From the NCBI GenBank assembly GCA_963922335.1, contig CAWUIB010000006.1, positions 62,001 to 126,000 on the forward strand: a stretch of 64,000 bases of DNA, given 5' to 3'. Under the pieces are notes generated by a model. That model was given only the letters and a program-made list of their open reading frames with translations. It made no database searches and was not told the DNA's origin. Positions 34,240 through 42,694 of this stretch are shown here, one piece after another. This DNA is from CALBPI01 sp963922335. Lineage in GTDB: Bacteria; Pseudomonadota; Gammaproteobacteria; Steroidobacterales; Woeseiaceae. How positions within the stretch are numbered: position 1 is the stretch's first letter; each line of letters starts with the position of its first letter. The translations under genes were made by a program, and so were the position numbers.

Positions 34240-35325
34240 GGCGGTGTGCTGGCGATAATTACCGGTCGGATCCCGGCCAGGGATTTGTGCCGCCGCTCGC
34301 CGCATCACGTCTGCAGGGGCATCTTGAAATGTGAGCATCGAGAGCCCCGCTACGCATGAAACCTGCTCGGTCGCAGGAGCGTACGGAATTCGAACCGTGT
34401 CGCGGACCATTGTTTTCAAACGCTGCAGCAGGGTGTTTGCCATTTCTTCTGTGGTGTCGGTGAGCAGCACGGCAAATCGACCTTCGCCGAGCGTCGCGAC
34501 AGTGTCGCTGCGACGAACGAAACAGCGCATCATGCAGTCGGCAACAGAACAGACCACTTCTTCAGCGGCTGCTGAACCGCTGTTTGTCATAATTTCCTGA
34601 AAGCGTTCGATATGGATGATGGCTACGGCGACAGGTTGCTGCAGCACGAAGTCCAGTTTGATCGCTTGTTCGAGTGCGATCGTGAATGACTCGTCGTTGA
34701 ACGTGCCGGTAAGCGTGTCGCGCTTCATGGACTCTCTGGCGCTTGCAAAATCATCACGCAGTCGGACGAGGTTGTTCTGTGTGTCATCCATTTGAGCCAC
34801 AAAACTGGCCCGCTGTTGCTCAAACGCGACCGCGGTGGCTGCGATCGCTTCGGAAAGCGACCGACGCACGGCATTCAGGTCTCCCCGCTCCGCAGCGCCT
34901 GAAACGTGGCTGAGGTGATGTTCGATTTTCCGTTGGGTGTTGGCTTCTGTATCGGCGATCTGTGCCAGCGCTACGACCATCCCCTCAATCAGTTCGCGAT
35001 AGCTCTCTGTGCGGCGGGTCACAAAGTCGTGTTCTGCCTGACGGCGCTCTCGGAAGAACTTTCGGACCCGTCCCCACTGGCGTTCGCCGTCCTGTGACTC
35101 TTCGATTCCCTCGTCCAGGATCGGTGCGCCATTGGTGACGTGCCTTGCGTACTCACGGCACAGATCGAGAAATCTGGGATCCTCGTCTTCCAGCGGGAAA
35201 GACAGCTCGCCGGTTGTGCGTAAAATTGAGTCGAGCGTGTCGAGCGCACCGTCAGTCACACTGCTCCCGGCAGCCTTCGACGAGTCGCTCTTTTTCCGTC
35301 CAATGAATTTATCTACAAGGCTCAT
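34237..35325 (-). CDS. GGDEF-family protein with degenerate active site
   Basis: 362 residues, no membrane segment. Residues 1-190 are helical, including a probable coiled coil at 85-190; residues about 195-350 match a GGDEF domain (KRDTLTGTFNDESF for the usual DxLTxLxN). The signature itself reads GEGRF (280-284) instead of GG[D/E]EF, and the metal-binding segment IDxDxFK is HIERFQE. Both metal ligands are lost, so diguanylate cyclase activity is not expected. It may be a c-di-GMP or GTP receptor or a scaffold. It is divergent to the second fleQ and upstream of motAB, with a sigma-28 promoter. Confidence 0.82.
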   Translation of the reverse strand: MSLVDKFIGRKKSDSSKAAGSSVTDGALDTLDSILRTTGELSFPLEDEDPRFLDLCREYARHVTNGAPILDEGIEESQDGERQWGRVRKFFRERRQAEHDFVTRRTESYRELIEGMVVALAQIADTEANTQRKIEHHLSHVSGAAERGDLNAVRRSLSEAIAATAVAFEQQRASFVAQMDDTQNNLVRLRDDFASARESMKRDTLTGTFNDESFTIALEQAIKLDFVLQQPVAVAIIHIERFQEIMTNSGSAAAEEVVCSVADCMMRCFVRRSDTVATLGEGRFAVLLTDTTEEMANTLLQRLKTMVRDTVRIPYAPATEQVSCVAGLSMLTFQDAPADVMRRAAAQIPGRDPTGNYRQHTA

Positions 35326-35366
35326 CCGTGCCGCCCGTACATCCGTATCAGTTCCTCGCGAAAGAA

Positions 35367-35393
35367 ATATCGGCGGTTGTCGCCCGATCTTGA
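35367..35393 (-). promoter_or_regulatory. Sigma-28 (FliA) promoter of the GGDEF gene
   Basis: On the minus strand TCAA (35393-35390), exactly 15 bases, then GCCGATAT (35374-35367): 3/4 and 7/8 matches to TAAA-N15-GCCGATAA. Predicted start near 35360 and a leader of about 35 bases to ATG 35325. The remaining divergent gap to 35502 contains no clear promoter for the second fleQ in the plus direction. Confidence 0.65.
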
Positions 35394-35502
35394 GAAAATT
35401 GCGGGCTGCGCTGGGAAATTGCCCGTAGCATGCGGTATGCTCAGCGACCGCGTAGTCGGTTTCTGGCCGTCTACTTACATTCGCCAGCAGGGATGGGCAG
35501 GC

Positions 35503-35784
35503 ATGAATTGGACCTCAGGGATTGGAGGGTCCGTGTTGGTGATCGACCCCGATCGCACCAGCGCCGAGACTCTGAGCGGGATGATCGAATTCCTCGACAC
35601 CCCGAACGTTACGATTGCCGATGACCAGACGTGGCCCGACGCGGTCAGCCGGGAGCTGGAAGTCGTGTTCCTCGGTCGCGGCCTCTCGCATGATTCGGCA
35701 CGCGATATCGAGACACGGCTGCAGGCCGAGCAACCCGGAGTAGCTGTCGTTCACGTCCGAGACTCAGATGGCAGCGGTTCCTGA
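35503..35784 (+). pseudogene. Second fleQ homologue, N-terminal fragment (frameshifted)
   Basis: 93 residues from ATG 35503 (MNWTSGIGGSVLVIDPDRTS), preceded by GGGCAGG; the frame is also open upstream to 35377 but looks non-coding. The fragment resembles the receiver-like N-terminal domain of FleQ (VLVIDPD, then LEVVFLGRGL) and stops at TGA 35782-35784 in mid-domain. The missing rest continues in the +1 frame from about 35768. Joining the two at 35768 yields about 456 residues with Walker A near residue 159, against 447 and 162 in the intact FleQ at 9162. This indicates a single-base indel in one gene, a sequencing error, programmed frameshifting, or a true two-gene split. Confidence 0.7.
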
Positions 35785-36874
35785 TCTGGCCAACAAATTC
35801 CACCTGAAGTGGCCGATCGACCTCAATGAGCTCGGTACGCTGCTCGAGCGTGTCCGTCAGCAAAGAACCTTACCTGGGGCGGATTCCACACGCTTCATCG
35901 GTCTCAGTGAGGCCAGCAATACCGTTCGCCAGTTGATCGATCAGGTTGCTCCCTCGGCGGCGACCGTCCTCGTTACCGGCGAGTCGGGCACAGGAAAAGA
36001 GGTGGTCGCACGGTTGCTGCACGAAAACTCCGGACGAACCGGTGAATTTGTTGCTGTGAATTGCGGAGCCATTCCACAAGATCTTCTGGAAAGCGAATTA
36101 TTCGGTCACGAGAAGGGTGCGTTCACCGGCGCGTCCGGGTTACGCAAAGGACGCTTCGAGCAGGCCCACCAGGGCACACTCTTTCTTGATGAAATCGGCG
36201 ATATGCCATTGTCGATGCAGGTCAAACTGCTGCGTGTTCTGCAGGAGCGCGTTGTCGAACGGGTCGGCGGCGTACGCAGCATCCCAGTCGACGTGCGAGT
36301 TGTGGCCGCAACTCACCGGGATCTTGAGGCCAGAATCGCGGAGCAGGCATTTCGGGAAGATCTTTATTATCGACTCAATGTCGTTGAATTAAACATAACG
36401 CCGCTGCGCGAGCGTCGTGAAGATGTGTTGCCCTTGCTGGACGAGATGGTGCACCGGTGCCTGCGAAAACACGGCATTGGTGTCAGTTTCGCCGATGATG
36501 CGATCGATGCACTACGCGACTATGACTGGCCCGGCAATGTCAGGGAGCTAGCCAATCTTGTAGAGCGCCTTATTGTTGTGCGACCCCATGCCACTGTTCG
36601 GCGCGCAGACCTACCTGCTGAAATCTCCGGTCTCGACCCCAGCGAGATGCACGTTGCGGAGACTGACGATACCTATCCGTTGGGAGGCACGACTGCGGCG
36701 GTGATTGATCTGCCTGAAGATGGGCTGAGTTTGCGAGAGCATATCGAGTCAATCGAACGCACCTTGATTGAGGAGGCGTTGGCTATGAGCGATGGTGTGG
36801 TCTCGAAGGCTGCGAAACTGCTGGGTTTGCAGCGCACAACCCTCGTCGAGAAGATCAAGCGCCTCGAAATCTAG
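35768..36874 (+). CDS. Second FleQ-like sigma-54 activator, AAA+ and HTH part
   Basis: 368 residues if started at ATG 35768, which overlaps the preceding fragment by 17 bases and has only a weak GAG ribosome site. Residues 1-45 look like the end of a FleQ receiver domain. The AAA+ domain is intact: GESGTGKE from residue 71, FGHEKGAFTGA, LFLDEIGDM, DVRVVAATHRDLEA. The Fis-type HTH reads VVSKAAKLLGLQRTTLVEKI. So it can in principle activate sigma-54 polymerase even without the N-terminal half; loss of that half could make it constitutive. Closely similar to FleQ at 9162. Genes it controls are unknown; position beside the stator unit suggests motility. Confidence 0.85.
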   Translation: MAAVPDLANKFHLKWPIDLNELGTLLERVRQQRTLPGADSTRFIGLSEASNTVRQLIDQVAPSAATVLVTGESGTGKEVVARLLHENSGRTGEFVAVNCGAIPQDLLESELFGHEKGAFTGASGLRKGRFEQAHQGTLFLDEIGDMPLSMQVKLLRVLQERVVERVGGVRSIPVDVRVVAATHRDLEARIAEQAFREDLYYRLNVVELNITPLRERREDVLPLLDEMVHRCLRKHGIGVSFADDAIDALRDYDWPGNVRELANLVERLIVVRPHATVRRADLPAEISGLDPSEMHVAETDDTYPLGGTTAAVIDLPEDGLSLREHIESIERTLIEEALAMSDGVVSKAAKLLGLQRTTLVEKIKRLEI

Positions 36875-36880
36875 CCACGG

Positions 36881-37543
36881 TCAATTCGTCGGCGGTCGGA
36901 TCGAACAGTTGAAGGCCACAACGATTCTTGGCCTGTCCCCCGTATAGGGGAAAATTTCATGCATCAGGTAGGACGGAAAAATGGTGAGTCGCCCTGGCTG
37001 ATGGGCCAGGTCCACGCAACCGTAGCGAACCTGCTCATTGAGATGTTCGTTCCCGCCATCGGCATACATCAGAATGTTGGGTCGCGGGTCGTGAAACCGG
37101 ACCATCCCACTCATTGGCTGACTGGGGTCGGTATCGCCTGGATCGACACAGTAGATTCCTGACCAGCTTGCGTTCTGGTGATTATGAAGTCCCTGAAAGG
37201 CGTGCTTTCTCGAGACATGAAACCAGGCGTCATAGTGAAACTCGAGACTTCTGAAAAGACGCTCATCCATGCGGCTGAGCTGTACCACGACGCTGGATAC
37301 CGCTCGATGGCAAAACGCGGCGAGTTCCTGAAACAAGGGGTCATCGATCTTGAACAGATCGAAATTGCTCTCGAACAGTGGTCCGCCCTGTGATTCGCGT
37401 TTTACCGTGTCACGATGGCGGTCACCCTCGGCCTCCATCTCCAGTATTCGTGCCTTCAGCTGAGGGTTGAGCGTCTCCGAGCGCTCGTAGCTGACCGCGG
37501 CCATCGGCGTGGCGAAGAGGTGTTCGATTGCGAAGTCTGACAT
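36881..37543 (-). CDS. Putative Fe(II)/2-oxoglutarate-dependent oxygenase (TIGR02466-like)
   Basis: 220 residues from ATG 37543; ATG 37552 and GTG 37555 in frame are alternatives. The double-stranded beta-helix features include GLHNHQNASWSGIYCV (H120, H122 as metal-ligand candidates), MVRFHDPRPNILMY and RLTIFPSYLMHEIFPY with H195, then RPRIVVAFN where an arginine could bind 2-oxoglutarate. This matches a family of uncharacterised putative 2OG-Fe(II) oxygenases. The substrate is unknown. It converges on the second fleQ with a six-base gap and is separated from the TonB receptor by a terminator, so it is probably a stand-alone gene. Confidence 0.7.
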   Translation of the reverse strand: MSDFAIEHLFATPMAAVSYERSETLNPQLKARILEMEAEGDRHRDTVKRESQGGPLFESNFDLFKIDDPLFQELAAFCHRAVSSVVVQLSRMDERLFRSLEFHYDAWFHVSRKHAFQGLHNHQNASWSGIYCVDPGDTDPSQPMSGMVRFHDPRPNILMYADGGNEHLNEQVRYGCVDLAHQPGRLTIFPSYLMHEIFPYTGDRPRIVVAFNCSIRPPTN

Positions 37544-37602
37544 GCCAATCATCACTCACTGGGGTAGTCGTATTGTAGCGTTGCTGCGGGCAAATACCGG
37601 GC

Positions 37603-37630
37603 AAAAAAAAGCGGGCCCGAAGGCCCGCTT
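37603..37630 (-). terminator. Rho-independent terminator of the TonB receptor gene
   Basis: Read on the minus strand: AAGCGGGCC (37630-37622), loop TTCG (37621-37618), GGCCCGCTT (37617-37609), then a run of T to 37603. A perfect 9-bp GC-rich stem with the very stable UUCG loop and eight T residues, 27 bases after the receptor stop codon. The best terminator in the window. Confidence 0.93.
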
Positions 37631-37656
37631 CCTCATTGCGATGCAATGACCAGAAC

Positions 37657-40380
37657 TTAGAAGTTCTGCTGGTAACGCACGTACGGTACAGGACCGAGAA
37701 TCGCGTTCGGGTAGAGCGAGAAGTCAAACGGTTCCCAACCGTAGATCAGCTCACCCGCCTGCTCTGGCTCTTCGTCCAGTACGTTCTGCATACCGACGGT
37801 CACGAGGCCATCCCATGGCAGGCTGTAGGTCGCCTGAAGGTCAAGCTCGAAGTGGCTTGAGACGTTCAACTCCTGACCACCGACGTTCTCGCCGTGACCA
37901 GAAATGTAACGACCGGTACCACCGACGGTGAAGTCACCGTAGCGCCAGTTGAAGTACGGGTTGATACGCGTATCCGGCGTACCGATTTCGCCCGCAAGGT
38001 CAACAACCGGATCATCAGCGAAGATCTGCTGCTCGTAAGACAGGACGTGTGCCGCTTCTACACCGAAGGTGAAGTCGCCGGACGCGTCAGTTGTCAGACG
38101 GTATTCAACAGACAAGTCGATACCGGTGGTGTCAACGCCTTCAAAGTTGTTGCTCTGCAACGAGATGAAGTTGACGGAGCCATCCGGGTTACGGTTGATG
38201 TTCGGCGACGGGATGTAGCTGCTGCTGCCGAACGCAACACAAGACTCAGGCTGACCGGTCGGGCAGTTGTTCGCAAATTCCTGCTGGAACTCACGGAACA
38301 GCGTGTTGGTCGTAACGAAGTTATCGAACTCAACGCTGTAGTAGCTGATGTCGATATCCAGACCGTCGATCGGCGAGTAGACGAAACCAAACGTGAAGCT
38401 GCTTCCTTCCTCAGCGTCCAGGTTCGGGTTACCACCGGTCAGTGCGCGGTACTGCGTAGAGCTGTTCGGCGATACGCCGATCGCTGCGCCGTACTGGTCA
38501 ATGCCAGCCGGGAAGCCTTCGGAGATGTTGCCGTACAGTTCGTCGAATGCCGGAGCACGGAACGACTCGTTGTAGGTACCGCGGATCAACAGGTTGTCGA
38601 TCGGACGGTACGCCAGGCCGATAGAAGGTGTGAAGCGACCGCCGATACCTACGTCGTTGTAGGTTTCGTAACGACCAGCAAGCGTGACGTCGAACGTTTC
38701 GAGGACCGGAACCGCGGTTTCGAAGAAGAAGCCGTAGTTAACGCGACCTTCAGAGATGTTGTCACCACCCGCAGAACCAGCAATCACGCCACGGTTGGAT
38801 TCAACGTCGTTCAGCTGATCGAAGTCGGTGTCGTTGAACTCGTAACCGAATACCCATGAAACCGGTCCGTACGGGGTTTCGAGGAAGTCGAAGTTAACGA
38901 TGCCGTCGAGCGTCAGACGGTGGATTTCAGCGTCGTACGTACCGGTGTGGTTCGCCGTACGCTGCAGTTCGAAGTCCAGACCACCCGGGGTGATGCCGAA
39001 GACGTCGAGCTGTCCGTTGTCGAGCAGGCTCTGCAGTACTTCTTTGTTCACCAGGTTGAACGTGTTGTTCGCGGTCTGGTTACGGTTGAACTGAGCATTA
39101 ACCTGCCAGTTGAAGGTGCCGTCGAACCAGTCGTTGGAGCCTTCGAGACCGAACCAGGTGTCGACCATGGTTTCGTCAACGGTGTTGTCACGCGTGCCGT
39201 TTGCAACGGTACGAATCAACAGCGTGAAGTCAGCAGGTGCTGAAAGGCCAGCTTGCTGCCACGGGTTGATCGGGTTCGGCGTAACGCCATCCGGCAAGAA
39301 AGCAGGAATGGTCGGGAACGGACCGGAAACCGGTGTACCCGCGAAACGCGTATCAGCGTTCAACTGGTTGACAGAAATACGTGCGTTCAGGCGAACGTCC
39401 GGTGACAGGTCGTAAGAACCTTTGACCAGCGCGCTGTACTCACGAGTACGCGGAATCGAGATTACGTCGGCTGCGAAGTTGTAGCCGCAACGTACCGCTG
39501 CTTCGCCGTTAGGACCGGTTGGGCCGATGAAGACGTCACCGCCCGACAGGCCCCACTGGTAGCTGTTCGGGAACTCTGCTGAGGTGCCAACATCTTCAGG
39601 GCAACGCGGATCGACGAAGGTCGTACCGCCGCCGACTGCCGTTGCCGGGAAGCCGAAGGAGGAGATCGCGTCGTAGTCGGTCGCGTTTGCGGTGTAATCC
39701 ACGTCACGGTAGTACTGCGGACGACCCGTCAGTGCTGATACCGAGAAGTAGATGTTACCTTTCGCCGAGCTTACGCCGAGGGTGGCCGCTGCACGGGTCA
39801 GGTCACCACCGTCGCCCGGGAATGTCTGCTGGTAATCCAGCGACAGACCGTCGTAGTCGCGGCGCGTGATGACGTTGATTACGCCCGCGATCGCGTCAGA
39901 ACCGTAAATAGCGGAAGCACCATCACGCAGGATCTCGATGCGCTCTACCATCGCCAGAGGAATCTGGTTCAGGTTCTGAGCGGCACCACCGGAACCACCC
40001 GTCGCAGAGATGCGGCGGCCGTCCAGAAGAACCAGCGTGCGGTTAGAGCCGAGACCACGCAGTGATACTTCGTTCACTGAGGCCTGGCCGTTTGCGAAAC
40101 CAGAGGTTGCGCGGAACGAGCCGAAGCTGTTGAAGACACTCGTCTGCAGAACCTCTGCAACCGTGGTGTCACCTGACAGGTCGATATCTTCACGGTCGAT
40201 AACGGTTACCGGCACAGCGGTTTCGATATCGGCACGCGACAAGCGAGACCCGGTGACCTCTTGGGTACCAAGCTCCTTGGTATCGTCCTGCGCGAGGGCA
40301 GCCGGCGCCTGAGCCAAACCGGCGATAGCGCCGAGGGCCAGAGCCGAGCGCACTGCGCGGCGAAGGTTTGTGTTACTCAT
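37657..40380 (-). CDS. TonB-dependent outer membrane receptor
   Basis: 907 residues from ATG 40380, chosen for AGGAGG ten bases upstream and the signal peptide (VRSALALGAIAGLAQAPAAL, cleavage after AQAPAALAQ); longer frames to 40518 are not coding. The plug domain starts with ELGTQEVTGSRLSRADIETA, includes VSLRGLGSNRTLVLLDGRR and ASAIYGSDAIAGVINVITRR. The beta barrel carries LLIRGTYNESFRAPAFDELY and ends in the outer-membrane terminal phenylalanine. Substrate is not evident; this group includes receptors for peptides, glycans and iron complexes. Very high codon bias by eye suggests strong expression. Terminator at 37603. Confidence 0.94.
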   Translation of the reverse strand: MSNTNLRRAVRSALALGAIAGLAQAPAALAQDDTKELGTQEVTGSRLSRADIETAVPVTVIDREDIDLSGDTTVAEVLQTSVFNSFGSFRATSGFANGQASVNEVSLRGLGSNRTLVLLDGRRISATGGSGGAAQNLNQIPLAMVERIEILRDGASAIYGSDAIAGVINVITRRDYDGLSLDYQQTFPGDGGDLTRAAATLGVSSAKGNIYFSVSALTGRPQYYRDVDYTANATDYDAISSFGFPATAVGGGTTFVDPRCPEDVGTSAEFPNSYQWGLSGGDVFIGPTGPNGEAAVRCGYNFAADVISIPRTREYSALVKGSYDLSPDVRLNARISVNQLNADTRFAGTPVSGPFPTIPAFLPDGVTPNPINPWQQAGLSAPADFTLLIRTVANGTRDNTVDETMVDTWFGLEGSNDWFDGTFNWQVNAQFNRNQTANNTFNLVNKEVLQSLLDNGQLDVFGITPGGLDFELQRTANHTGTYDAEIHRLTLDGIVNFDFLETPYGPVSWVFGYEFNDTDFDQLNDVESNRGVIAGSAGGDNISEGRVNYGFFFETAVPVLETFDVTLAGRYETYNDVGIGGRFTPSIGLAYRPIDNLLIRGTYNESFRAPAFDELYGNISEGFPAGIDQYGAAIGVSPNSSTQYRALTGGNPNLDAEEGSSFTFGFVYSPIDGLDIDISYYSVEFDNFVTTNTLFREFQQEFANNCPTGQPESCVAFGSSSYIPSPNINRNPDGSVNFISLQSNNFEGVDTTGIDLSVEYRLTTDASGDFTFGVEAAHVLSYEQQIFADDPVVDLAGEIGTPDTRINPYFNWRYGDFTVGGTGRYISGHGENVGGQELNVSSHFELDLQATYSLPWDGLVTVGMQNVLDEEPEQAGELIYGWEPFDFSLYPNAILGPVPYVRYQQNF

Positions 40381-40891
40381 GAATTCCTCCTGAGCTAACT
40401 GGGTTTTATTTCTCAAGAAATGGTATGCGAGTAGTTGCAAGGCGGACCCCAAAACACCGAATTCGATGTTCGCGCGACCGTTGTTGTTCTTGCTTTCCCT
40501 TGCTACCACCCCACACATTCGTCTCCGAATGAGTGCGCCGGACTATAGCACGGTGACGCGAATAACCAACGGGCTGTTGTAAAAAGCGCACACTGTCTAA
40601 GCGATGCTCAGCAAACCCCGCGCCAGCAAAAACGACTTGCGCTAGGTTTAAACTACTGAAAAAAATGAAAAAGCAGCCTTTTTGCTCGCGATCTGCAGTT
40701 CGTGAAAACGCTGAATTCGAGCGTGATTTAGTCGGTATTTCTTGCGTTTGTATACGGTGCGATCGAATCGAAAATGCGCAAATTCACAACAGTCAAGGGC
40801 TCTTGTTGCTAAAAACACACAGCGTCTGCGAGACCTTCCGGAGCGTTCCGGTTACACTCGGCGCCCTGGCAATTCCCCGGAGAGTTTCATC
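40381..40891. other. 511-base divergent intergenic region
   Basis: No credible gene. The part near the receptor holds its leader and a promoter candidate (40542-40569, minus). Bases 40590-40800 are AT-richer than the surroundings and contain homopolymer A and T runs but no clear operator. Short open frames at 40665-40907 and elsewhere lack ribosome sites and family motifs. The plus-strand gene at 40892 has GGAGAG at 40879-40884; TACACT at 40853-40858 could be its -10 box but no -35 was found. Confidence 0.6.
40542..40569 (-). promoter_or_regulatory. Sigma-70-type promoter candidate of the TonB receptor
   Basis: On the minus strand TTGGTT (40569-40564), 16 bases, then TATAGT (40547-40542), a good -10 and a fair -35. 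It predicts a leader of about 155 bases to ATG 40380, long enough for regulation. No Fur box could be recognised by eye. Confidence 0.4.
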
Positions 40892-41518
40892 ATGGTTCGA
40901 CGCCTGACCGTAGTCGCTCTATCAATGATCCTGGCCGCGCAGGCGCAAGCGCAGGCCGAGACCAGCGAAGGCTTGGACGGCCTCGCTAAATGCCGGGCTA
41001 TTGAAGACCCGGCTAAACGTGTGGCGTGCTATGACGCACTCGCTGGGGACGAGGCGCCTCCGGCCGAGCCGCCGGTGGCTCCGGAGCCCGCTCCGAACGC
41101 TGAAGCTATGCCGTTGCCGGAGGAGCCCCTCGTCGAGGCGCCACGCGATGCGTCCAGCGAAGGTATCCCCGCCCCGGAAGAACGTTCGGTCGAGCCCCAA
41201 CCGGTGCCAGTGGCGCCGCAAACGGCTAGCTCGACTCAAGAGAGCGAGGATTTGGTGGAGCGTTTTGGTCTGGAACAAGTCGAGACCGCTAACGCGGACG
41301 AGCTGGAGTCGCGTTTGGTCGGGGACTACGACGGCTGGTGGGGTAACACGAAGTTCTACCTCGAAAATGGTCAGGTGTGGCAGCAAACGCAGCCGGGGCG
41401 CTGGCGTCACCAGGGACCAGCGAACCCCAAAGTCACGATTCGCCGGCGTGCATTCAGCAGCTACCGGCTGAAGGTCGAGGGATCCAACCGCACTATTCGC
41501 GTGAAGCGTATCGAGTGA
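40892..41518 (+). CDS. Exported hypothetical protein with CxxxxxxxxxxACYD motif
   Basis: 208 residues from ATG 40892 with GGAGAG upstream. A signal peptide (RLTVVALSMILAAQAQAQAE) is followed by CRAIEDPAKRVACYDALAGD, a two-cysteine motif common at the mature N terminus of many periplasmic proteins of unknown role in Gammaproteobacteria. Residues about 50-115 are proline, glutamate and alanine rich. The C-terminal 75 residues (LVGDYDGWWGNTKFYLENGQ, VWQQTQPGRWRHQGPANPKV) look like a small folded beta domain, ending with a basic tail. Not assigned to a family with a known function. Converges with the DUF192 gene four bases on. Confidence 0.75.
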   Translation: MVRRLTVVALSMILAAQAQAQAETSEGLDGLAKCRAIEDPAKRVACYDALAGDEAPPAEPPVAPEPAPNAEAMPLPEEPLVEAPRDASSEGIPAPEERSVEPQPVPVAPQTASSTQESEDLVERFGLEQVETANADELESRLVGDYDGWWGNTKFYLENGQVWQQTQPGRWRHQGPANPKVTIRRRAFSSYRLKVEGSNRTIRVKRIE

Positions 41519-41521
41519 ATG

Positions 41522-42001
41522 CTAGAGAGATTCGACCCACACGCGGGAGCCGCGTTCGAGTCCGAGATACTCGGCACGGCCCCCGTTTAACTCAAGTGTG
41601 TAGCGGGCGGGGGCATCCGAAGCAATCCCCGTCATCGAAAGCGGCTCGTTGTCACGCTCGATATTGATGACTCGGCCCTTGCGGTCGATAAAAAGAATAT
41701 CTAGTGGAATGAGCGTGTTCTTCATCCACATGGACACCGGCCGCGCAGGCGAGTTGTCGAATATCATCCCTGCGTTGAGCGGCATGGATTGCACCCACAT
41801 CAGGCCGCGACGTTGCTTTTCCCGGGTATCTGCGACCAGGGCGTCGATCAACACGCAGGTCGCGCGGCCCTCGACGATCACGCTAACCGCATCGAACTCC
41901 GAACGCAGTCGATCAAAATCGATGGGTCGCTCGGGTAGATCCAGCGCTGCAGCGGGTATGCTGAGCCACGTCAGTGCTAGTGCGTGCAACAAAAACCTCA
42001 T
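41522..42001 (-). CDS. DUF192 family periplasmic protein
   Basis: 159 residues with an N-terminal signal peptide (FLLHALALTWLSIPAAALD). The DUF192 signature is intact: QRRGLMWVQSMPLNAGMIFD, PVSMWMKNTLIPLDILFIDR, GRVINIERDNEPLS. Proteins of this family are small secreted beta barrels found in bacteria and archaea; no reaction is established. The start overlaps the upstream lipoprotein-like gene by four bases, so the two are cotranscribed. Confidence 0.88.
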   Translation of the reverse strand: MRFLLHALALTWLSIPAAALDLPERPIDFDRLRSEFDAVSVIVEGRATCVLIDALVADTREKQRRGLMWVQSMPLNAGMIFDNSPARPVSMWMKNTLIPLDILFIDRKGRVINIERDNEPLSMTGIASDAPARYTLELNGGRAEYLGLERGSRVWVESL

Positions 42002-42552
42002 GAACCCTGCCAGTCGATGACGCTTTGAAACTCGAGATCACGGACTCGGATACTTCCCTCACCACTTACCGCCGCGATGGCAGCGGTGCACCAGAGAATA
42101 CCGGTGACCACGCTACGAACGTTTTCACGCAGGACTGCGTGGTCCGTGATGTCGGCGAAACAGTGCGCTTGATCAGCTGTTGAGAAAAAGCGTTGGTTGG
42201 TCTCGTCGATCATCGTTACGGTGGTGCGCAAAGCGGTGGCGGTTTTCCCGGGCTCGACCGAATCAATGCCAAGGATGATCAGTGTCCTGGGAAGGGATTC
42301 ATTTGCCTCGCTTCGGTAGCGCAATCGCACGCCGCCCTTTGGCCGTCGACTCCCCCCGCAAACAGCGGGCTCTGCGCGCGCGCTCAACGGGCCCTGCAAA
42401 GCGCCGAACAACTCGCCGCGAAGTGTTTGCAGTGCGGCTGTGCACGCTTCGATCGACGTGGCTTGCGCCTCGATAGATAAGTCTGATTCTGGCTCGCCGC
42501 CGCAGGCGGTTGCTGCCAGGAGCAGGAACGGAATGAGAACGAATCGGCGCAT
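41998..42552 (-). CDS. Putative lipoprotein of unknown function
   Basis: 184 residues from ATG 42552, a choice based on the signal sequence MRRFVLIPFLLLAATACGGE; ATG 42573 in frame would put seven residues before it. The cysteine after AATA could be lipidated, though the lipobox is imperfect. The mature protein has several further cysteines (EACTAAL, AVCGG, HCFAD, LWCTA) and no domain that I recognise. Start overlap and orientation pair it with DUF192. It is divergent to the MoxR operon with a 142-base gap. Confidence 0.65.
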   Translation of the reverse strand: MRRFVLIPFLLLAATACGGEPESDLSIEAQATSIEACTAALQTLRGELFGALQGPLSARAEPAVCGGSRRPKGGVRLRYRSEANESLPRTLIILGIDSVEPGKTATALRTTVTMIDETNQRFFSTADQAHCFADITDHAVLRENVRSVVTGILWCTAAIAAVSGEGSIRVRDLEFQSVIDWQGS

Positions 42553-42694
42553 CGACGGTCCGCTAGGTTGCATCAGGAGCCGAGAGTAGCGACTGCGAGA
42601 GGCGAATGCACCTGCGGGTATGTCGCCGGAGGCGTCGATCCACTACACTTTTTGGCTTTGTGACTAGGCCGACGCCAACGGAGCGCGAAGTACT

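Noticed and set aside
36877..36890. Terminator between the second fleQ and the oxygenase gene
   Set aside because: The six-base gap has no hairpin or T run.
37894..38859. Long open frame antisense to the TonB receptor gene
   Set aside because: Composition shadow of a highly biased gene; valine and arginine-rich, no motif.
40665..40907. 80-residue open frame in the gap before the exported protein gene
   Set aside because: No ribosome site, no family motif, and its 3' end overlaps the better supported start at 40892.
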